DNA of 64,000 nucleotides from UBA3792 sp045114775 (lineage in GTDB: Bacteria > Bacillota > Clostridia > Christensenellales > CAG-138), in NCBI GenBank assembly GCA_045114775.1, contig JBGULC010000044.1:62001-126000 (forward strand), in the 5' to 3' direction. A model generated the notes under the pieces. It had not been told where the DNA came from. It did not search any database and saw nothing but the letters and a program-made list of their open reading frames with translations. Below, one piece after another: positions 16,944 through 25,567 of this stretch. A program made the translations under genes and the position numbers. Position 1 is the stretch's first letter. Each line of letters begins with the position of its first letter.

Positions 16944-17234
16944 TTATGCTTCGGCCTGCTCGGCGTAGACGCTGACCGTCTTCTTGCCCGCGTGACGGAC
17001 CTCGAAACGGACGATGCCGTCGATCTTCGCGAACAGCGTATCATCCTTGCCGATGCCGACGTTGGTGCCGGGATGGAAGTGCGTGCCGCGCTGGCGAACG
17101 AGGATGTTGCCTGCGAGAACGAACTGACCGTCTGCACGCTTCGGTCCGAGACGCTTGGATTCGCTGTCTCTGCCGTTACGGGAAGAACCGACGCCCTTTT
17201 TATGTGCAAAAAGCTGCAGATTCATCTGAAACAT
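16944..17234 (-). CDS. rpmA: 50S ribosomal protein L27 (precursor with cleavable N-terminus)
   Basis: 96 residues. L27 lies at the peptidyl transferase centre. The N-terminus reads MFQMNLQLF followed by AHKKGVGSS, the Firmicute arrangement in which a nine-residue leader must be removed after Phe9 before the protein can function. Conserved GPKRADGQ, GNILVRQRGT and HPGTNVGIG are present. Start supported by AAGGAGG 8 nt upstream. The protease that performs the cleavage, Prp, is the preceding gene four bases away. Confidence 0.97.
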   Translation of the reverse strand: MFQMNLQLFAHKKGVGSSRNGRDSESKRLGPKRADGQFVLAGNILVRQRGTHFHPGTNVGIGKDDTLFAKIDGIVRFEVRHAGKKTVSVYAEQAEA

Positions 17235-17237
17235 GAT

Positions 17238-17567
17238 CTAAACCTCCTTGTTCCGAAATTTGAGGGTCTTCGGATACGACGCCTGAATGCTCCGTAAGCC
17301 TGCGATCATCGTATTGATTACGATTCCCGCCCTTTGGATTTCATCCGCGCTCGCATCCTTACTGAGGATGCAGACCGTTTCGCCTTCTTCGATCGAAACG
17401 CCTGCCGGAATGTGACATACTTCCGTGATCCCGAGGATCGCCGTCTGCACCACGGCGGAAACCGCCGCGCACACGAGGTCCTCCCCGTACTCACCCATAT
17501 TCGCGTGCCCTTTTACGGTGAATCCCACGGGATCGCCGTTGCTGCGGGTCACGGTCACGGTGATCAT
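17238..17567 (-). CDS. prp: Ribosomal-processing cysteine protease Prp
   Basis: 109 residues, formerly YsxB. The catalytic His is in VKGHANMGEYG and Cys in DLVCAAVSA, the two signature motifs. Known role in Firmicutes is removal of the L27 leader. Encoded between rplU and rpmA with 3-bp gaps, as usual for lineages that make the extended L27. Confidence 0.95.
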   Translation of the reverse strand: MITVTVTRSNGDPVGFTVKGHANMGEYGEDLVCAAVSAVVQTAILGITEVCHIPAGVSIEEGETVCILSKDASADEIQRAGIVINTMIAGLRSIQASYPKTLKFRNKEV

Positions 17568-17570
17568 GGA

Positions 17571-17876
17571 TCAGCCGATCGCGGTGATCTCAACCTTGGT
17601 GAAAGGCTGACGATGGCCGCGCTTCTTGCGGATGTTCTTCTTGGGCTTATACTTGAAGACGATAACCTTCTTGCCCTTGCCGTGCTCGAGAACCTTTGCG
17701 GTTGCCTTCACGCCTTCTACGACGGGCTTGCCGACCGTAACGGCTTCGCCGTCCGCGACGAGCAGAACATCCATGGTGACTTCGGTACCGACCTCTGCGT
17801 CGAGCTTCTCAACGAGAACTTCGTCGCCGACCTGAACCTTGTACTGTTTACCACCGGTCTGAATGATTGCGTACAT
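17571..17876 (-). CDS. rplU: 50S ribosomal protein L21
   Basis: 101 residues, normal length. Starts MYAIIQTGGKQYKVQVGDEV and contains KVIVFKYKPKKNIRKKRGHRQPFTKV, both family signatures. L21 contacts 23S rRNA in the large subunit. AGGAGGAAGC precedes the ATG. First gene of the rplU-prp-rpmA operon, behind a strong promoter and an 89-nt leader that probably carries autogenous control. Confidence 0.98.
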   Translation of the reverse strand: MYAIIQTGGKQYKVQVGDEVLVEKLDAEVGTEVTMDVLLVADGEAVTVGKPVVEGVKATAKVLEHGKGKKVIVFKYKPKKNIRKKRGHRQPFTKVEITAIG

Positions 17877-17965
17877 TGCTTTGTGCTTCCTCCTTCTTCC
17901 CAGACTCGCTCAAATACGGAGATGTCTCAAGGGACATACTTAAATACCGCTCCGAAGCGGCTCAC
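17877..17965 (-). promoter_or_regulatory. Probable L21 leader RNA (autoregulatory 5' UTR)
   Basis: The 5' UTR between the inferred start and rplU can fold into several hairpins, for example CCGCTTCGGAGCGG and TGTCCCTTGAGACA. Position and motifs fit the ribosomal L21 leader described in Firmicutes, where L21 is thought to bind its own mRNA. A covariance-model search was not possible here. Confidence 0.55.
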
Positions 17966-17971
17966 CGCATG

Positions 17972-18000
17972 ACTATACCACAAGAATCATGGCTTGTCAA
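17972..18000 (-). promoter_or_regulatory. Strong SigA promoter of rplU-prp-rpmA
   Basis: Minus strand TTGACA (17995-18000), 17-bp spacer, TATAGT (17972-17977). One of the few consensus TTGACA boxes in the window. Confidence 0.8.
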
Positions 18001-18035
18001 CGGATATTTTCAAGATTTTTCGGACTTTTTTCGGT

Positions 18036-19547
18036 TCAGTGCAGCACGGTGCAAAGCCGCTTCGCCTCGGCGACCTTCTTGTCGGGCAGCGGACGGACCG
18101 TGTACTTTTCGGGGTGCAGGTTTTCGTTCGCACGGACGAAGAACGAAACGTTCTCGACCTCCGGGAACAGGGTCCCGTTTTTCTTGAACAGCCCCTCCAT
18201 CGCTTCCTTGACGTCCGGATGCACTTCGATGTACATGCGACGGATGTTCGAGCTCTTCAGAATCTGCAGCGTCTGCTTGCGGAGCTTGTTGAACACGGTA
18301 TGCGGCGCGAGCACCTTGCCCTCGCCCTCGCAGCACGGGCAGGTGACTTTCAGCGTGTCGCCGATGCTGCGGCCTGTCTTTTTGCGGGTGAGCTCGACGA
18401 GTCCCAGCCGCGTGAATCCGAATACATGCGAGCGCGTGTGGTCGTCGTGCATGGCGGTCTTCAGCGTCTGCAGCACAAGCTGACGGTTTGACTCCTTCTC
18501 CATGTCGATGAAGTCGATGATGACGATGCCGCCGATGTCGCGAAGTCTGAGCTGCAGCGCGATCTCCGTCGCTGCTTCGCAGTTGGTCGCCGTGATCGTC
18601 TTTTCGAGGTTGTCCTTGCCGACGAACTTGCCGGTGTTGACGTCGATAACGGTCAGCGCCTCCGCGCGGTCGATGATCAGGTACCCGCCGCTCTTCAGCC
18701 AGACCTTGCGGGCAAGCGCCTTGTCGATCTTGCTCTCCGCCTCGCAGCGCTCGAACAGCGCTTCGCTGTCCTTGAAGAGAATACGGGCCTTGAGCTTCGG
18801 TGCCATGACGGACGCGATGCTGCACAGCTCGTTGTATGCGTTCCGGTCGTTGACGAACAGCCGGTCCACGTCGCGCATCAGAAGATCGCGCACGGTGCGG
18901 TAAAGAAGGCTCTGCTCCTCGTGCAGAAGCTTCGGCGCCTTCTGCGTCTTCGCCTTCTTCTGGATCTCTTCATACAGGAGCTTCAGGCTGTCCAGCTCCT
19001 CCTTGAACGCGTCCTTGGTCCTCCCCTCGGACGCGGTGCGCACGATCACGCCCATGCCGTCGGGCTTGACTTCCTTGATGAGCTTTCTGAGCCTTGTGCG
19101 CTCCTCTTCCTTCTCGATGCGGCGGCTTACGCCGATGTACTCGACGGTCGGCATCAGTACGAGCGAGCGGCCCGCGAGCGTCAGATGCGTGGTGACGCGC
19201 GCGCCCTTGGTGCCGATCGGGTCCTTTGCGACCTGCACGACCACGTTCTGCCCCGGCTTCAGCATATCGCCGATCTTGCGCGTTTCGGGGATCTTTTCGA
19301 GCTCGTCGTAGGCGTCGCCGGGCGTGAACACGTCGCCCGCGTACAGGAACGCGTTCTTTTCGAGACCGATGTCCACAAACGCCGCCTGCATGCCGGGAAG
19401 CACGTTCTGCACCTTTCCGAGGTAAATGTTGCCGACGAGGCGTTCGCTGCCCTCCTGCTCCACGTAGAGCTCGACGGGCGTGCCGTCCTCGACGACCGCA
19501 ACGCGCGTATTGAACGCGTTTGCGTCGACTAAAATTTCTTTATTCAT
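18036..19547 (-). CDS. rng: Ribonuclease E/G family endoribonuclease
   Basis: 503 residues, RNase G-sized. N-terminal S1 domain interrupts the RNase H-like fold (VGNIYLGKVQNVLPGMQAAFVDIG), then the catalytic part with the metal-binding Asp in VIDVNTGKF and in IVIIDFIDM, and the zinc-link CPCCEGEG. It cuts AU-rich single-stranded RNA, prefers 5'-monophosphate ends and helps process rRNA and decay mRNA. It follows the DUF2344 gene by 12 bp and precedes rplU, an order common in Clostridia. Confidence 0.94.
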   Translation of the reverse strand: MNKEILVDANAFNTRVAVVEDGTPVELYVEQEGSERLVGNIYLGKVQNVLPGMQAAFVDIGLEKNAFLYAGDVFTPGDAYDELEKIPETRKIGDMLKPGQNVVVQVAKDPIGTKGARVTTHLTLAGRSLVLMPTVEYIGVSRRIEKEEERTRLRKLIKEVKPDGMGVIVRTASEGRTKDAFKEELDSLKLLYEEIQKKAKTQKAPKLLHEEQSLLYRTVRDLLMRDVDRLFVNDRNAYNELCSIASVMAPKLKARILFKDSEALFERCEAESKIDKALARKVWLKSGGYLIIDRAEALTVIDVNTGKFVGKDNLEKTITATNCEAATEIALQLRLRDIGGIVIIDFIDMEKESNRQLVLQTLKTAMHDDHTRSHVFGFTRLGLVELTRKKTGRSIGDTLKVTCPCCEGEGKVLAPHTVFNKLRKQTLQILKSSNIRRMYIEVHPDVKEAMEGLFKKNGTLFPEVENVSFFVRANENLHPEKYTVRPLPDKKVAEAKRLCTVLH

Positions 19548-19559
19548 AAAAACCTTTCC

Positions 19560-20240
19560 TTATCTGAGGCCCGGCAGCCGCTCGGATCCTTCAAACAGCA
19601 GCGCCGTACGGTGCGCCGTGAAGCGCCCGACGGTACCGAGCCGGGTAAACAGCGCGCGTGCGAACGTTTCCGCGCGCAGGCCTCCGGCCGCCGTCAGCGT
19701 GCCCACGACCGCCACAACAGCGGTACGATCCGAAGCGGAGATCGCCTCGGCCTCCAAAATTTCGGGACGAATGTTCGCGGGCTTTACCCCGCTTTTCGTC
19801 TTCTTTTCCACGATCACTTCGTCGCTTTGCATGATCGCTTTGACGGCTCCGTCGAGTGCGTCGAACGCGACGGGTCCGTCGGTGTACAGGGTCACGATGT
19901 ACTTTGCCGCAACGAGCATTTTCGAGAGCGTTTCAAAGCCGTCGTCCGCCGCAAACGCCGTCACAAAGCGCATGCCGACGGGCATAAAAGGGTTCACTTG
20001 CGCGAGGAATTCCTCCGGGCTCATGTCACGGTCGAGCCCGACCTCGATCCATTCGCCCGCGCTCGTATAGCCGGTCGCAAGCGCGGTCGCGAAGGAAAGC
20101 TTCGGGTGCGGGTTGAAGCCCTTCGAGAACGCGAGCGGCAGGTTCGCGCGGCGGAACGCCCGCTGCAGCGTGCGCTGTACGTCGAGGTGCGACGTGTAAC
20201 TCAGTTCTTTGGTTTTTTCAAACGCGGCAATAATCTTCAC
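19560..20240 (-). CDS. TIGR03936/DUF2344 radical SAM-linked protein
   Basis: 226 residues. The motif FEKTKELSYTSHLDVQRTLQRAFRRANLPLAFSKGFNPHPKLSFA is diagnostic (only the start, FEKTKELSYTSHLD, is needed). Members always accompany a TIGR03960 radical SAM protein, and in some genomes the two are fused; the joint reaction is unknown. The start is a GTG at 20240 with CGGAGAG a few nt upstream, giving a 23-bp overlap with the radical SAM gene and thus translational coupling. Confidence 0.85.
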   Translation of the reverse strand: MKIIAAFEKTKELSYTSHLDVQRTLQRAFRRANLPLAFSKGFNPHPKLSFATALATGYTSAGEWIEVGLDRDMSPEEFLAQVNPFMPVGMRFVTAFAADDGFETLSKMLVAAKYIVTLYTDGPVAFDALDGAVKAIMQSDEVIVEKKTKSGVKPANIRPEILEAEAISASDRTAVVAVVGTLTAAGGLRAETFARALFTRLGTVGRFTAHRTALLFEGSERLPGLR

Positions 20241-22050
20241 AACGCTCTCCGAAACATCCGTTGCAGCCCTGTCTGCAATCCTTAGTGGTTCGTGCCTCCT
20301 GTGCTCTTGCCCATTCGCGCTTGAGATACGGGACCGTGACGAGCGCGTCGACCGTTTCCCACGGCAGCGGCTCGTCGATCTCGCGCACACGGTGCGCATA
20401 CTCGTCCATCGTCAGTCCGTTTGCCGCAAACGCCTCGGCCCACGCGTCCGGCTTAAAGTGCTCCGCCCACGAGTCGAACCGGCAGCCGCGCCGGAACGCG
20501 TCGATCAGCACGGCGTTCAGGCGTCTGTCGCCGCGGGAAAACACCGCTTCGAGCACCGAAAGGACCGATGGATGGCAATGCAGTTCCGCGCCGCGTACGC
20601 CCTTTAAGGCGGCCTTCAGAAGCTGCTGCTTCCGTACGATCTCCTCCTGCCGGTCCTGCGCGCACCACTGGAACGCAGTCCACGGCTTCGGCACGAACGT
20701 GGACACCGAGACCGTCACGCGGAAGCCCGACCCGCGCTTGTCCTTCGGGAGCCGGTAGAAGCAGTTCGACACCTTCCGCGCAAGCTCCGCGATGCCTGTG
20801 ATGTCCTCGTCCGTCTCGGTCGGAAGCCCGATCATGAAGTAAAGCTTCACGCCGCACCAGCCGGCGGTGAACGCGTCGGTCACCGCGCGCAAAAGGTCCT
20901 CCTCCGTCACGTTCTTGTTGATGACGTCGCGCATGCGCTGCGTGCCCGCTTCCGGCGCAAACGTAAGACCGCCCTTTCGGACCGTCTGCATCTTTTCAAG
21001 GTCGTCCTTCAGGATCGAGTCGATGCGCAGCGAGGGCAGCGAGACCGAGACCTTCTGCGCCGCCATGTCGTCGATGATCCGCGGCAAAAGCGCGTGCAGC
21101 TCGGAATAGTCGCCGGTCGAAAGCGAGAGCAGCGAGACCTCGTCATAGCCGGTGCAGGCGACGAGCGCCTTGGTCTGTTCGAGCAGCGTTTCCTTTCTGC
21201 GTTCGCGCACGGGTCGGTAGATATATCCCGCCTGGCAGAAGCGACAGCCGCGCGTGCATCCGCGCATGACCTCGACGGCCACGCGGTCGTGGACGATCTG
21301 AATGTGCGGTACGAGCTGACGGCCGATGTACTTTGCGTGATCGAGATCGCGGACGACCCTTCGAACGGGATGTTCCGGCGCGCGTTCGCTCAGCCGCTCC
21401 GTCCGAACATAGCGTCCGTTTTCATAGATCGGCCGATAGAGCGACGGCACGTAAACGCCTTCGATCGCGGCAAGACGCTCGAGAAGCTCCGCCTTGGAAA
21501 TTCCCTCGCGCTTTGCGGTCCGCACGCATTCGACCAGCTCCGGCTCGAGCTCCTCTCCGTCGCCCAGAAGGATCGCGTCCATGATCTCCGCAATCGGCTC
21601 CGGGTTCACGGTGCAGGGACCGCCCGCCACCAGAAGCGGCCAGTCCTCGCCTCGCTCGGCGCTCAGGAACGGGATGCCGCTTAGATCCAGCATCGTGAGC
21701 ACGTTCGTATAGCACATCTCGTAAAGGAGCGAAAAGCCGACGATATCGAAGTCCGTAAGCGGAGATTTCGTTTCGAGCGTGAACAGCGGTTCATGAAGCT
21801 CGCGCAGAGCCTGCTCCATATCGGTCCACGGGGCATAAGCCCGCTCGCAGTACACGCCGTCCATGTCGTTCAGCACGCGGTAGAGAATGCGGCTGCCGAG
21901 ATGCGACATGCCGATCTCGTATACGTCCGGGAAGCACAGCGCAAAGCGGAAGTCATAGACTTCCTTGCGTTCCATATTCCATTCGCTGCCGATATAGCGC
22001 GCGGGCTTTTCGACCCTGCTCAGCAGCAGATCCATCGTCCGATCGTCCAA
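20218..22050 (-). CDS. TIGR03960 B12-binding/radical SAM protein
   Basis: 610 residues. The N-terminal ~200 residues resemble a cobalamin-binding-like domain (FALCFPDVYEIGMSHLG). The radical SAM core has CTRGCRFCQAG, a CxxxCxxC cluster motif. Several Cys sit near the C-terminus (CNGCFGERCEDYC). The reaction is not known; the constant partner is the DUF2344 protein. The likely start is TTG at 22050 because the conserved region begins right after it; an ATG at 22035 would shorten it by five residues. It has its own promoter inside the end of spoIVFB. Confidence 0.85.
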   Translation of the reverse strand: MDDRTMDLLLSRVEKPARYIGSEWNMERKEVYDFRFALCFPDVYEIGMSHLGSRILYRVLNDMDGVYCERAYAPWTDMEQALRELHEPLFTLETKSPLTDFDIVGFSLLYEMCYTNVLTMLDLSGIPFLSAERGEDWPLLVAGGPCTVNPEPIAEIMDAILLGDGEELEPELVECVRTAKREGISKAELLERLAAIEGVYVPSLYRPIYENGRYVRTERLSERAPEHPVRRVVRDLDHAKYIGRQLVPHIQIVHDRVAVEVMRGCTRGCRFCQAGYIYRPVRERRKETLLEQTKALVACTGYDEVSLLSLSTGDYSELHALLPRIIDDMAAQKVSVSLPSLRIDSILKDDLEKMQTVRKGGLTFAPEAGTQRMRDVINKNVTEEDLLRAVTDAFTAGWCGVKLYFMIGLPTETDEDITGIAELARKVSNCFYRLPKDKRGSGFRVTVSVSTFVPKPWTAFQWCAQDRQEEIVRKQQLLKAALKGVRGAELHCHPSVLSVLEAVFSRGDRRLNAVLIDAFRRGCRFDSWAEHFKPDAWAEAFAANGLTMDEYAHRVREIDEPLPWETVDALVTVPYLKREWARAQEARTTKDCRQGCNGCFGERCEDYCRV

Positions 22051-22090
22051 AACCCTTCGTTCCTTTGCGGGTACATACTTTAACTTTTAA

Positions 22091-22119
22091 ATTATAGCAC
22101 GTCAATCCCGTTCGGTCAA
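22091..22119 (-). promoter_or_regulatory. Promoter of the radical SAM-DUF2344-rng operon
   Basis: Minus strand TTGACC (22114-22119), 17 bp, TATAAT (22091-22096), overlapping the spoIVFB stop. Confidence 0.6.
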
Positions 22120-22968
22120 TCGGAAAATCACGGTTTTCAGCGACGTTTGCAGACCGAATTTCGCCGCCGCGTCCAGAAGCGCGCTTTCGTCGAGCTCACG
22201 GACGTTTCTCTCCCCCTGCACGCGCAGGATCGTAAAGCGCCTTGCGGACAGCAGCGCCATCGCCTCCCGGACCGTCGTCTGCTCCGAAACCGCGACGATC
22301 GCGGTCCGCTGTGCCTGCCCCTTTCGGATCGCTTCCCTGCGTTCCATTACGCGTGAGACCGTTCCCGCGTCCGGCGCACGCCATTCGCGGATCGCCGACG
22401 CAATCAGAAACGGCGCGAGCGCCGGCAGCGTCCATGCGGGCGTCCCGTTGCAGATCAGATACGCGCCGAAACCGAAAATCGCCGCAGCGAATAACCCGGT
22501 CAGGATCAGCAGCGTTTTCCGCGCGGCGCGTTCGTGCAGCGTTTTCAAAAGAATCGCTTGTAAGACCCGCCCGCCGTCGAGCGGAAACGCGGGAAGCAGG
22601 TTTATAATCGCGATCGCAAGGTTCGTATACACGAGCGTATCGACCGTTTCCGAGCTTCCGAACGCCGCAGAAATCAGCCGCAGCATACCGGAGACGGTCA
22701 GCGAGGCGAGCGGTCCCGCTGCGGCGACCGTCCATTCCCCGCCGCGCGGTTCATCGAGCTGCATGATTGCGCCGAACGGCCAGACCGAGAGCTGTACGAT
22801 CCCAAAGCCCGCGTTTTTCGCGGCGACCGCGTGCGCCGCCTCATGCACTGCAAGCGACAGCGCCGCAAGCAGCAGACGTTTCCACTCCCCGAAAACGATG
22901 CAGAGCGCGGCTGCGGGCAGGACCGAAAGCGAAACGCGTACCTGCGTCGGTCCGACGCGAAACGTCAT
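22102..22968 (-). CDS. spoIVFB: Site-2-type M50 metalloprotease, SpoIVFB-like
   Basis: 288 residues. SpoIVFB is the intramembrane protease in the forespore-engulfing membrane that releases mother-cell sigma-K from its pro-form. HEAAH (HExxH) lies in the second membrane segment and NLLPAFPLDGG supplies the third metal ligand. About six hydrophobic segments precede a C-terminal CBS-like region (VREAMALLSARRFTILRVQ). The ATG overlaps the preceding gene's stop as ATGA. Pairing with an M23-like gene as in Bacillus spoIVFA-spoIVFB supports the name, though pro-sigma-K is not in the window. Confidence 0.85.
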   Translation of the reverse strand: MTFRVGPTQVRVSLSVLPAAALCIVFGEWKRLLLAALSLAVHEAAHAVAAKNAGFGIVQLSVWPFGAIMQLDEPRGGEWTVAAAGPLASLTVSGMLRLISAAFGSSETVDTLVYTNLAIAIINLLPAFPLDGGRVLQAILLKTLHERAARKTLLILTGLFAAAIFGFGAYLICNGTPAWTLPALAPFLIASAIREWRAPDAGTVSRVMERREAIRKGQAQRTAIVAVSEQTTVREAMALLSARRFTILRVQGERNVRELDESALLDAAAKFGLQTSLKTVIFRLTERD

Positions 22969-23603
22969 TCGTGCCGCAGAGAAAGATCGACGTAGGTCGT
23001 CGGATCGACCGGCGCGCCTTGCTCGTAGACGCGCAGATACATGCTGTGACCGACCGTGACCGTGCCGAGCGCGTCGCCGGAACGCACGGTGTCTCCTTCT
23101 TTGACATTGACCGTATCGAGGCCGTAATAGACCGCTTCGCAGTCTGCGTCGGACTGCACACGCACGAAATTGCCGTAGGTCGCGTCGGAGCCGACCGAAT
23201 GCACCTTGCCGTCCATGCACGACGAGACCGCCGTATCGCCCGCCGTAAATCGGAGCATCCGTCCCTCAAGCATCAGCTCAATGTCGTTCGACCTGACCGG
23301 CGCCGTCCACTTCGCACCGGACGCATCGACATATTTGAGGCTGCCGGGCGCGTTTTGATCCGTTTCCCCCGTCCCGTCCGAATGCGACGAGGCTTCGACC
23401 GTCCGATCCTTCGGCGCGCCGACGCCGAACGCCCGCACGATGAACGCAAGCGCCAGAACGCCCGCGCAAAGACCGACCTTCACGGCGATCCCGTTGATAT
23501 TGATCTTCGGCAGCTTCCGTTCCTGTTTGACGGCAAAATCCGATTCCTTCGTAAATCCGTCGCGGCTCCTGTCATACTGCACCTTCATTTCGTCAAGCTT
23601 CAT
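22965..23603 (-). CDS. spoIVFA: M23-like membrane protein, SpoIVFA-like
   Basis: 212 residues. A cytoplasmic N-terminus, one membrane segment (VKVGLCAGVLALAFIVRAF, about residues 42-60), a variable stretch, then a LytM/M23-like beta domain (YGNFVRVQSD to LRVYEQGAPVDPTTYVDL). The zinc ligands of active M23 peptidases are not evident, as expected for SpoIVFA, which tethers and inhibits SpoIVFB until signalled. The start at 23603 follows a G-rich ribosome site. The stop overlaps the spoIVFB ATG. Confidence 0.8.
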   Translation of the reverse strand: MKLDEMKVQYDRSRDGFTKESDFAVKQERKLPKININGIAVKVGLCAGVLALAFIVRAFGVGAPKDRTVEASSHSDGTGETDQNAPGSLKYVDASGAKWTAPVRSNDIELMLEGRMLRFTAGDTAVSSCMDGKVHSVGSDATYGNFVRVQSDADCEAVYYGLDTVNVKEGDTVRSGDALGTVTVGHSMYLRVYEQGAPVDPTTYVDLSLRHE

Positions 23604-23970
23604 TCCGATTCCCCCCTTGCTGTCAAACTTTACGCAGCAAGTCCGGAAAACATGACAAAAAAGCAGGGCGCCGTGATCGGCAGCGGAACGACGGGGTCGG
23701 CAGCGGGACGACTTTGCCGGCGTCCTCTTCGGTGCGTCCAACGAATCATCAAACAGTTTTTTGTCGCAGCGCTCCTCAGATCGATACGCGAAATCAATTT
23801 TTATTCCTTACCCTTATCCGGACAAAGACGTTCGGCACCTAATGCAGAGGAACAAGCATCACACAAATCCGTAAAATCCGGCGACATGCGCGGCGGATTT
23901 TACTCCTTGCATCTTCCGCCGCCCGCATGATCCGTCGGATCATAGGCGAAAGATGAAAACCGACCCGTTG
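23604..23970. other. Gene-free interval with two palindromes
   Basis: No plausible gene on either strand. It contains a perfect 10-bp stem GTAAAATCCG / CGGATTTTAC at 23871-23903 and a palindrome ATGATCC-GTC-GGATCAT at 23927-23943. The promoter for spoIVFA should lie here, but I could not place it with confidence; it may be a SigE type, as for other spoIVF operons. Confidence 0.5.
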
Positions 23971-23998
23971 AACTTGCTCAACGGGTCGAAGCGAAGCG
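23971..23998 (-). terminator. Terminator of the L,D-transpeptidase gene
   Basis: Perfect 11-bp stem CGACCCGTTGA / TCAACGGGTCG, loop ACTTGC, followed on the minus strand by GTTTTCATCTTT. Confidence 0.75.
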
Positions 23999-24000
23999 TT

Positions 24001-25023
24001 TTAGCTTTTCGGTACAGGCGGCTGCGTCGCGTGTACGTACGGCATCTCGATCACTACGTCATCGATGCGCCAGTTGTCGGTATACGGTGTATTGGCCACG
24101 GAAAGATCCGCGTTGTCCTTCCACGGCGCAAGGTGCATCTGCGCGCGGATCGCGCCCGTTTCGGCGTCGTCCTTGCTGCCCTTTCGGATCTCACAGACGG
24201 TGTCGTAACAGATATTGTAGAAGATCCAGCGCGCGTCCGGCACGGTAAGACGGATACATGCGTGCGAGGCTTTCTGTCCGTTTGCAAGCGCCTCGTAGGC
24301 TTTTTTGTCGATCGAGCTCAGATCGCGGTATTTGTTGTAGATCACCGAATGGAAATACGTGCGGCTTCTGATCAGCGACCAGTACTGCGCAGTCTCGCCG
24401 GACTTGAAGTTGCCGAAGCGCACCTTGGTCGGCTTCATCTTGAACGTGCCGGTCTGCGTCTCCGAGCCTACGCGCGTGCTGCCGGACGAACAGGGCATAT
24501 AGCGCACGGGAACCGTGTATTCGCCGGTCGCGGGATCCTTTGCGTATACCAGCACAAGCTGCCAGTAAAGGTCCACGATGATCCTGTACGTGTCGGGTTT
24601 CGGATAGCCCGCGGGCATCCGGAAGGTTTGATTGCTTCTCGGATTCGATTCGTCGAAATCATCGATCGAGCCCACGAGCTCCTCAAAGCTCATATTCACA
24701 ACGGGCGCATAGTAGGAAAACGGGATCTCCGTAGGCGGCGGGACCGGCGTCGGTTCCGGCGTAGGGCTCGGCGTGGGCGTCGGCGGAAGCGTCGGCAGCG
24801 TGCGCGGCGTTTCCGTAACCGCGGGACCGATCACATCCTCCACGAGCGTCGCTTCGGGCGTCTTCTGCGCAGGCGCAGCGGTCGGCTCAACGCTGACTTC
24901 GGCGACAGAGATCACGTCTTCCGTCGGCGTACGGACCGGCTGTTCCTCCGCGTTGCAGCCGAAAGCGCCGGCGGTCAGGAGAGCGATCGTAATAAAAAGC
25001 AAAATTCTTGTCGAATGTTTCAT
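24001..25023 (-). CDS. Lipoprotein L,D-transpeptidase (YkuD domain)
   Basis: 340 residues. Lipobox signal peptide (LLTAGAFGC) followed by a Thr/Pro-rich wall-spanning linker with TPTPSPTPEPTPVPPP, then a catalytic region ending with SHACIRLTVPDARW, the YkuD motif with nucleophilic Cys. Such enzymes make 3-3 cross-links in peptidoglycan or attach proteins. The canonical S/T-H-G-C is S-H-A-C here. Start at 25023 has AGAGG 6 nt upstream. Monocistronic. Confidence 0.85.
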   Translation of the reverse strand: MKHSTRILLFITIALLTAGAFGCNAEEQPVRTPTEDVISVAEVSVEPTAAPAQKTPEATLVEDVIGPAVTETPRTLPTLPPTPTPSPTPEPTPVPPPTEIPFSYYAPVVNMSFEELVGSIDDFDESNPRSNQTFRMPAGYPKPDTYRIIVDLYWQLVLVYAKDPATGEYTVPVRYMPCSSGSTRVGSETQTGTFKMKPTKVRFGNFKSGETAQYWSLIRSRTYFHSVIYNKYRDLSSIDKKAYEALANGQKASHACIRLTVPDARWIFYNICYDTVCEIRKGSKDDAETGAIRAQMHLAPWKDNADLSVANTPYTDNWRIDDVVIEMPYVHATQPPVPKS

Positions 25024-25048
25024 GCAATACCTCTTCAAATTACGCTAC

Positions 25049-25077
25049 AGTTTACCATATTCTGCCCGTTTGGTAAA
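25049..25077 (-). promoter_or_regulatory. Promoter of the L,D-transpeptidase gene
   Basis: Minus strand TTTACC (25072-25077), 17 bp, TAAACT (25049-25054). Confidence 0.45.
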
Positions 25078-25188
25078 CCCCGTATTTGCGTCATAATTGC
25101 AAAATTTCTTGGAACATTCCCTAAACAACGAAGAAGAAACAGGCATAGCTGTTGTTTTGTGACGGATTATTTCAAAGCCGGTCAAAGA

Positions 25189-25220
25189 AAACGCCCTCTC
25201 CTCGAAAGGGAAGGCGTTTT
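25189..25220 (-). terminator. Terminator of the molybdenum hydroxylase operon
   Basis: Minus strand AACGCC...GGCGTT hairpin with inner pairing, followed by TTTTCTTT. It comes after the small disrupted gene, so that gene belongs to the same transcript. Confidence 0.6.
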
Positions 25221-25274
25221 AAGTACCTGCTTGCGGGAGACGCCGACCCCGGCGTACCGCATTTGGGATCCGTA

Positions 25275-25563
25275 TCATTCGTCCTCTGCATTCTCCCGAT
25301 TGATCAGGATCCGAAGCATTTCCGCCCGGATCTCTTCTTCCACTGTCTCGCCGCTCGAGTATTTCTCATGCCGTCGGTTGAATTCGCGGTACGACTTGAT
25401 CGTCAACAGAAGCATGAATGCCAAGAACGCTGAATCCGTTATTTTCTACATGCGCTGCGAGCGCTTCCTCCTCCGGCGTATCTCCGCAAAAGGCTTTCCT
25501 TTCTGCTTCGCTCATTGCATCGACACGACGCCGCGCTTCTTCTCTGATCTGTTCGCTGTTCAG
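25275..25563 (-). pseudogene. Small gene, apparently frameshifted
   Basis: Two overlapping frames on the minus strand each carry half of a sensible protein. Upstream frame: LNSEQIREEARRRVDAMSEA, then TPEEEALAAHVEN. Downstream frame, one base out: DSAFLAFMLLLTIKSYREFN, then EEEIRAEMLRILINRENAEDE and a stop at 25275. The shift point is near an AAAA run (about 25460). Removing one base would give a ~96-codon protein with one hydrophobic segment. No good start codon precedes the first half. It lies 4 bp after the iron-sulfur subunit gene. Alternatives are a sequencing error or programmed frameshift. Confidence 0.45.
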
Positions 25564-25567
25564 TAAA

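Noticed and set aside
22767..23930. 387-codon plus-strand open frame
   Set aside because: Antisense to spoIVFA/spoIVFB and extremely Arg-rich.
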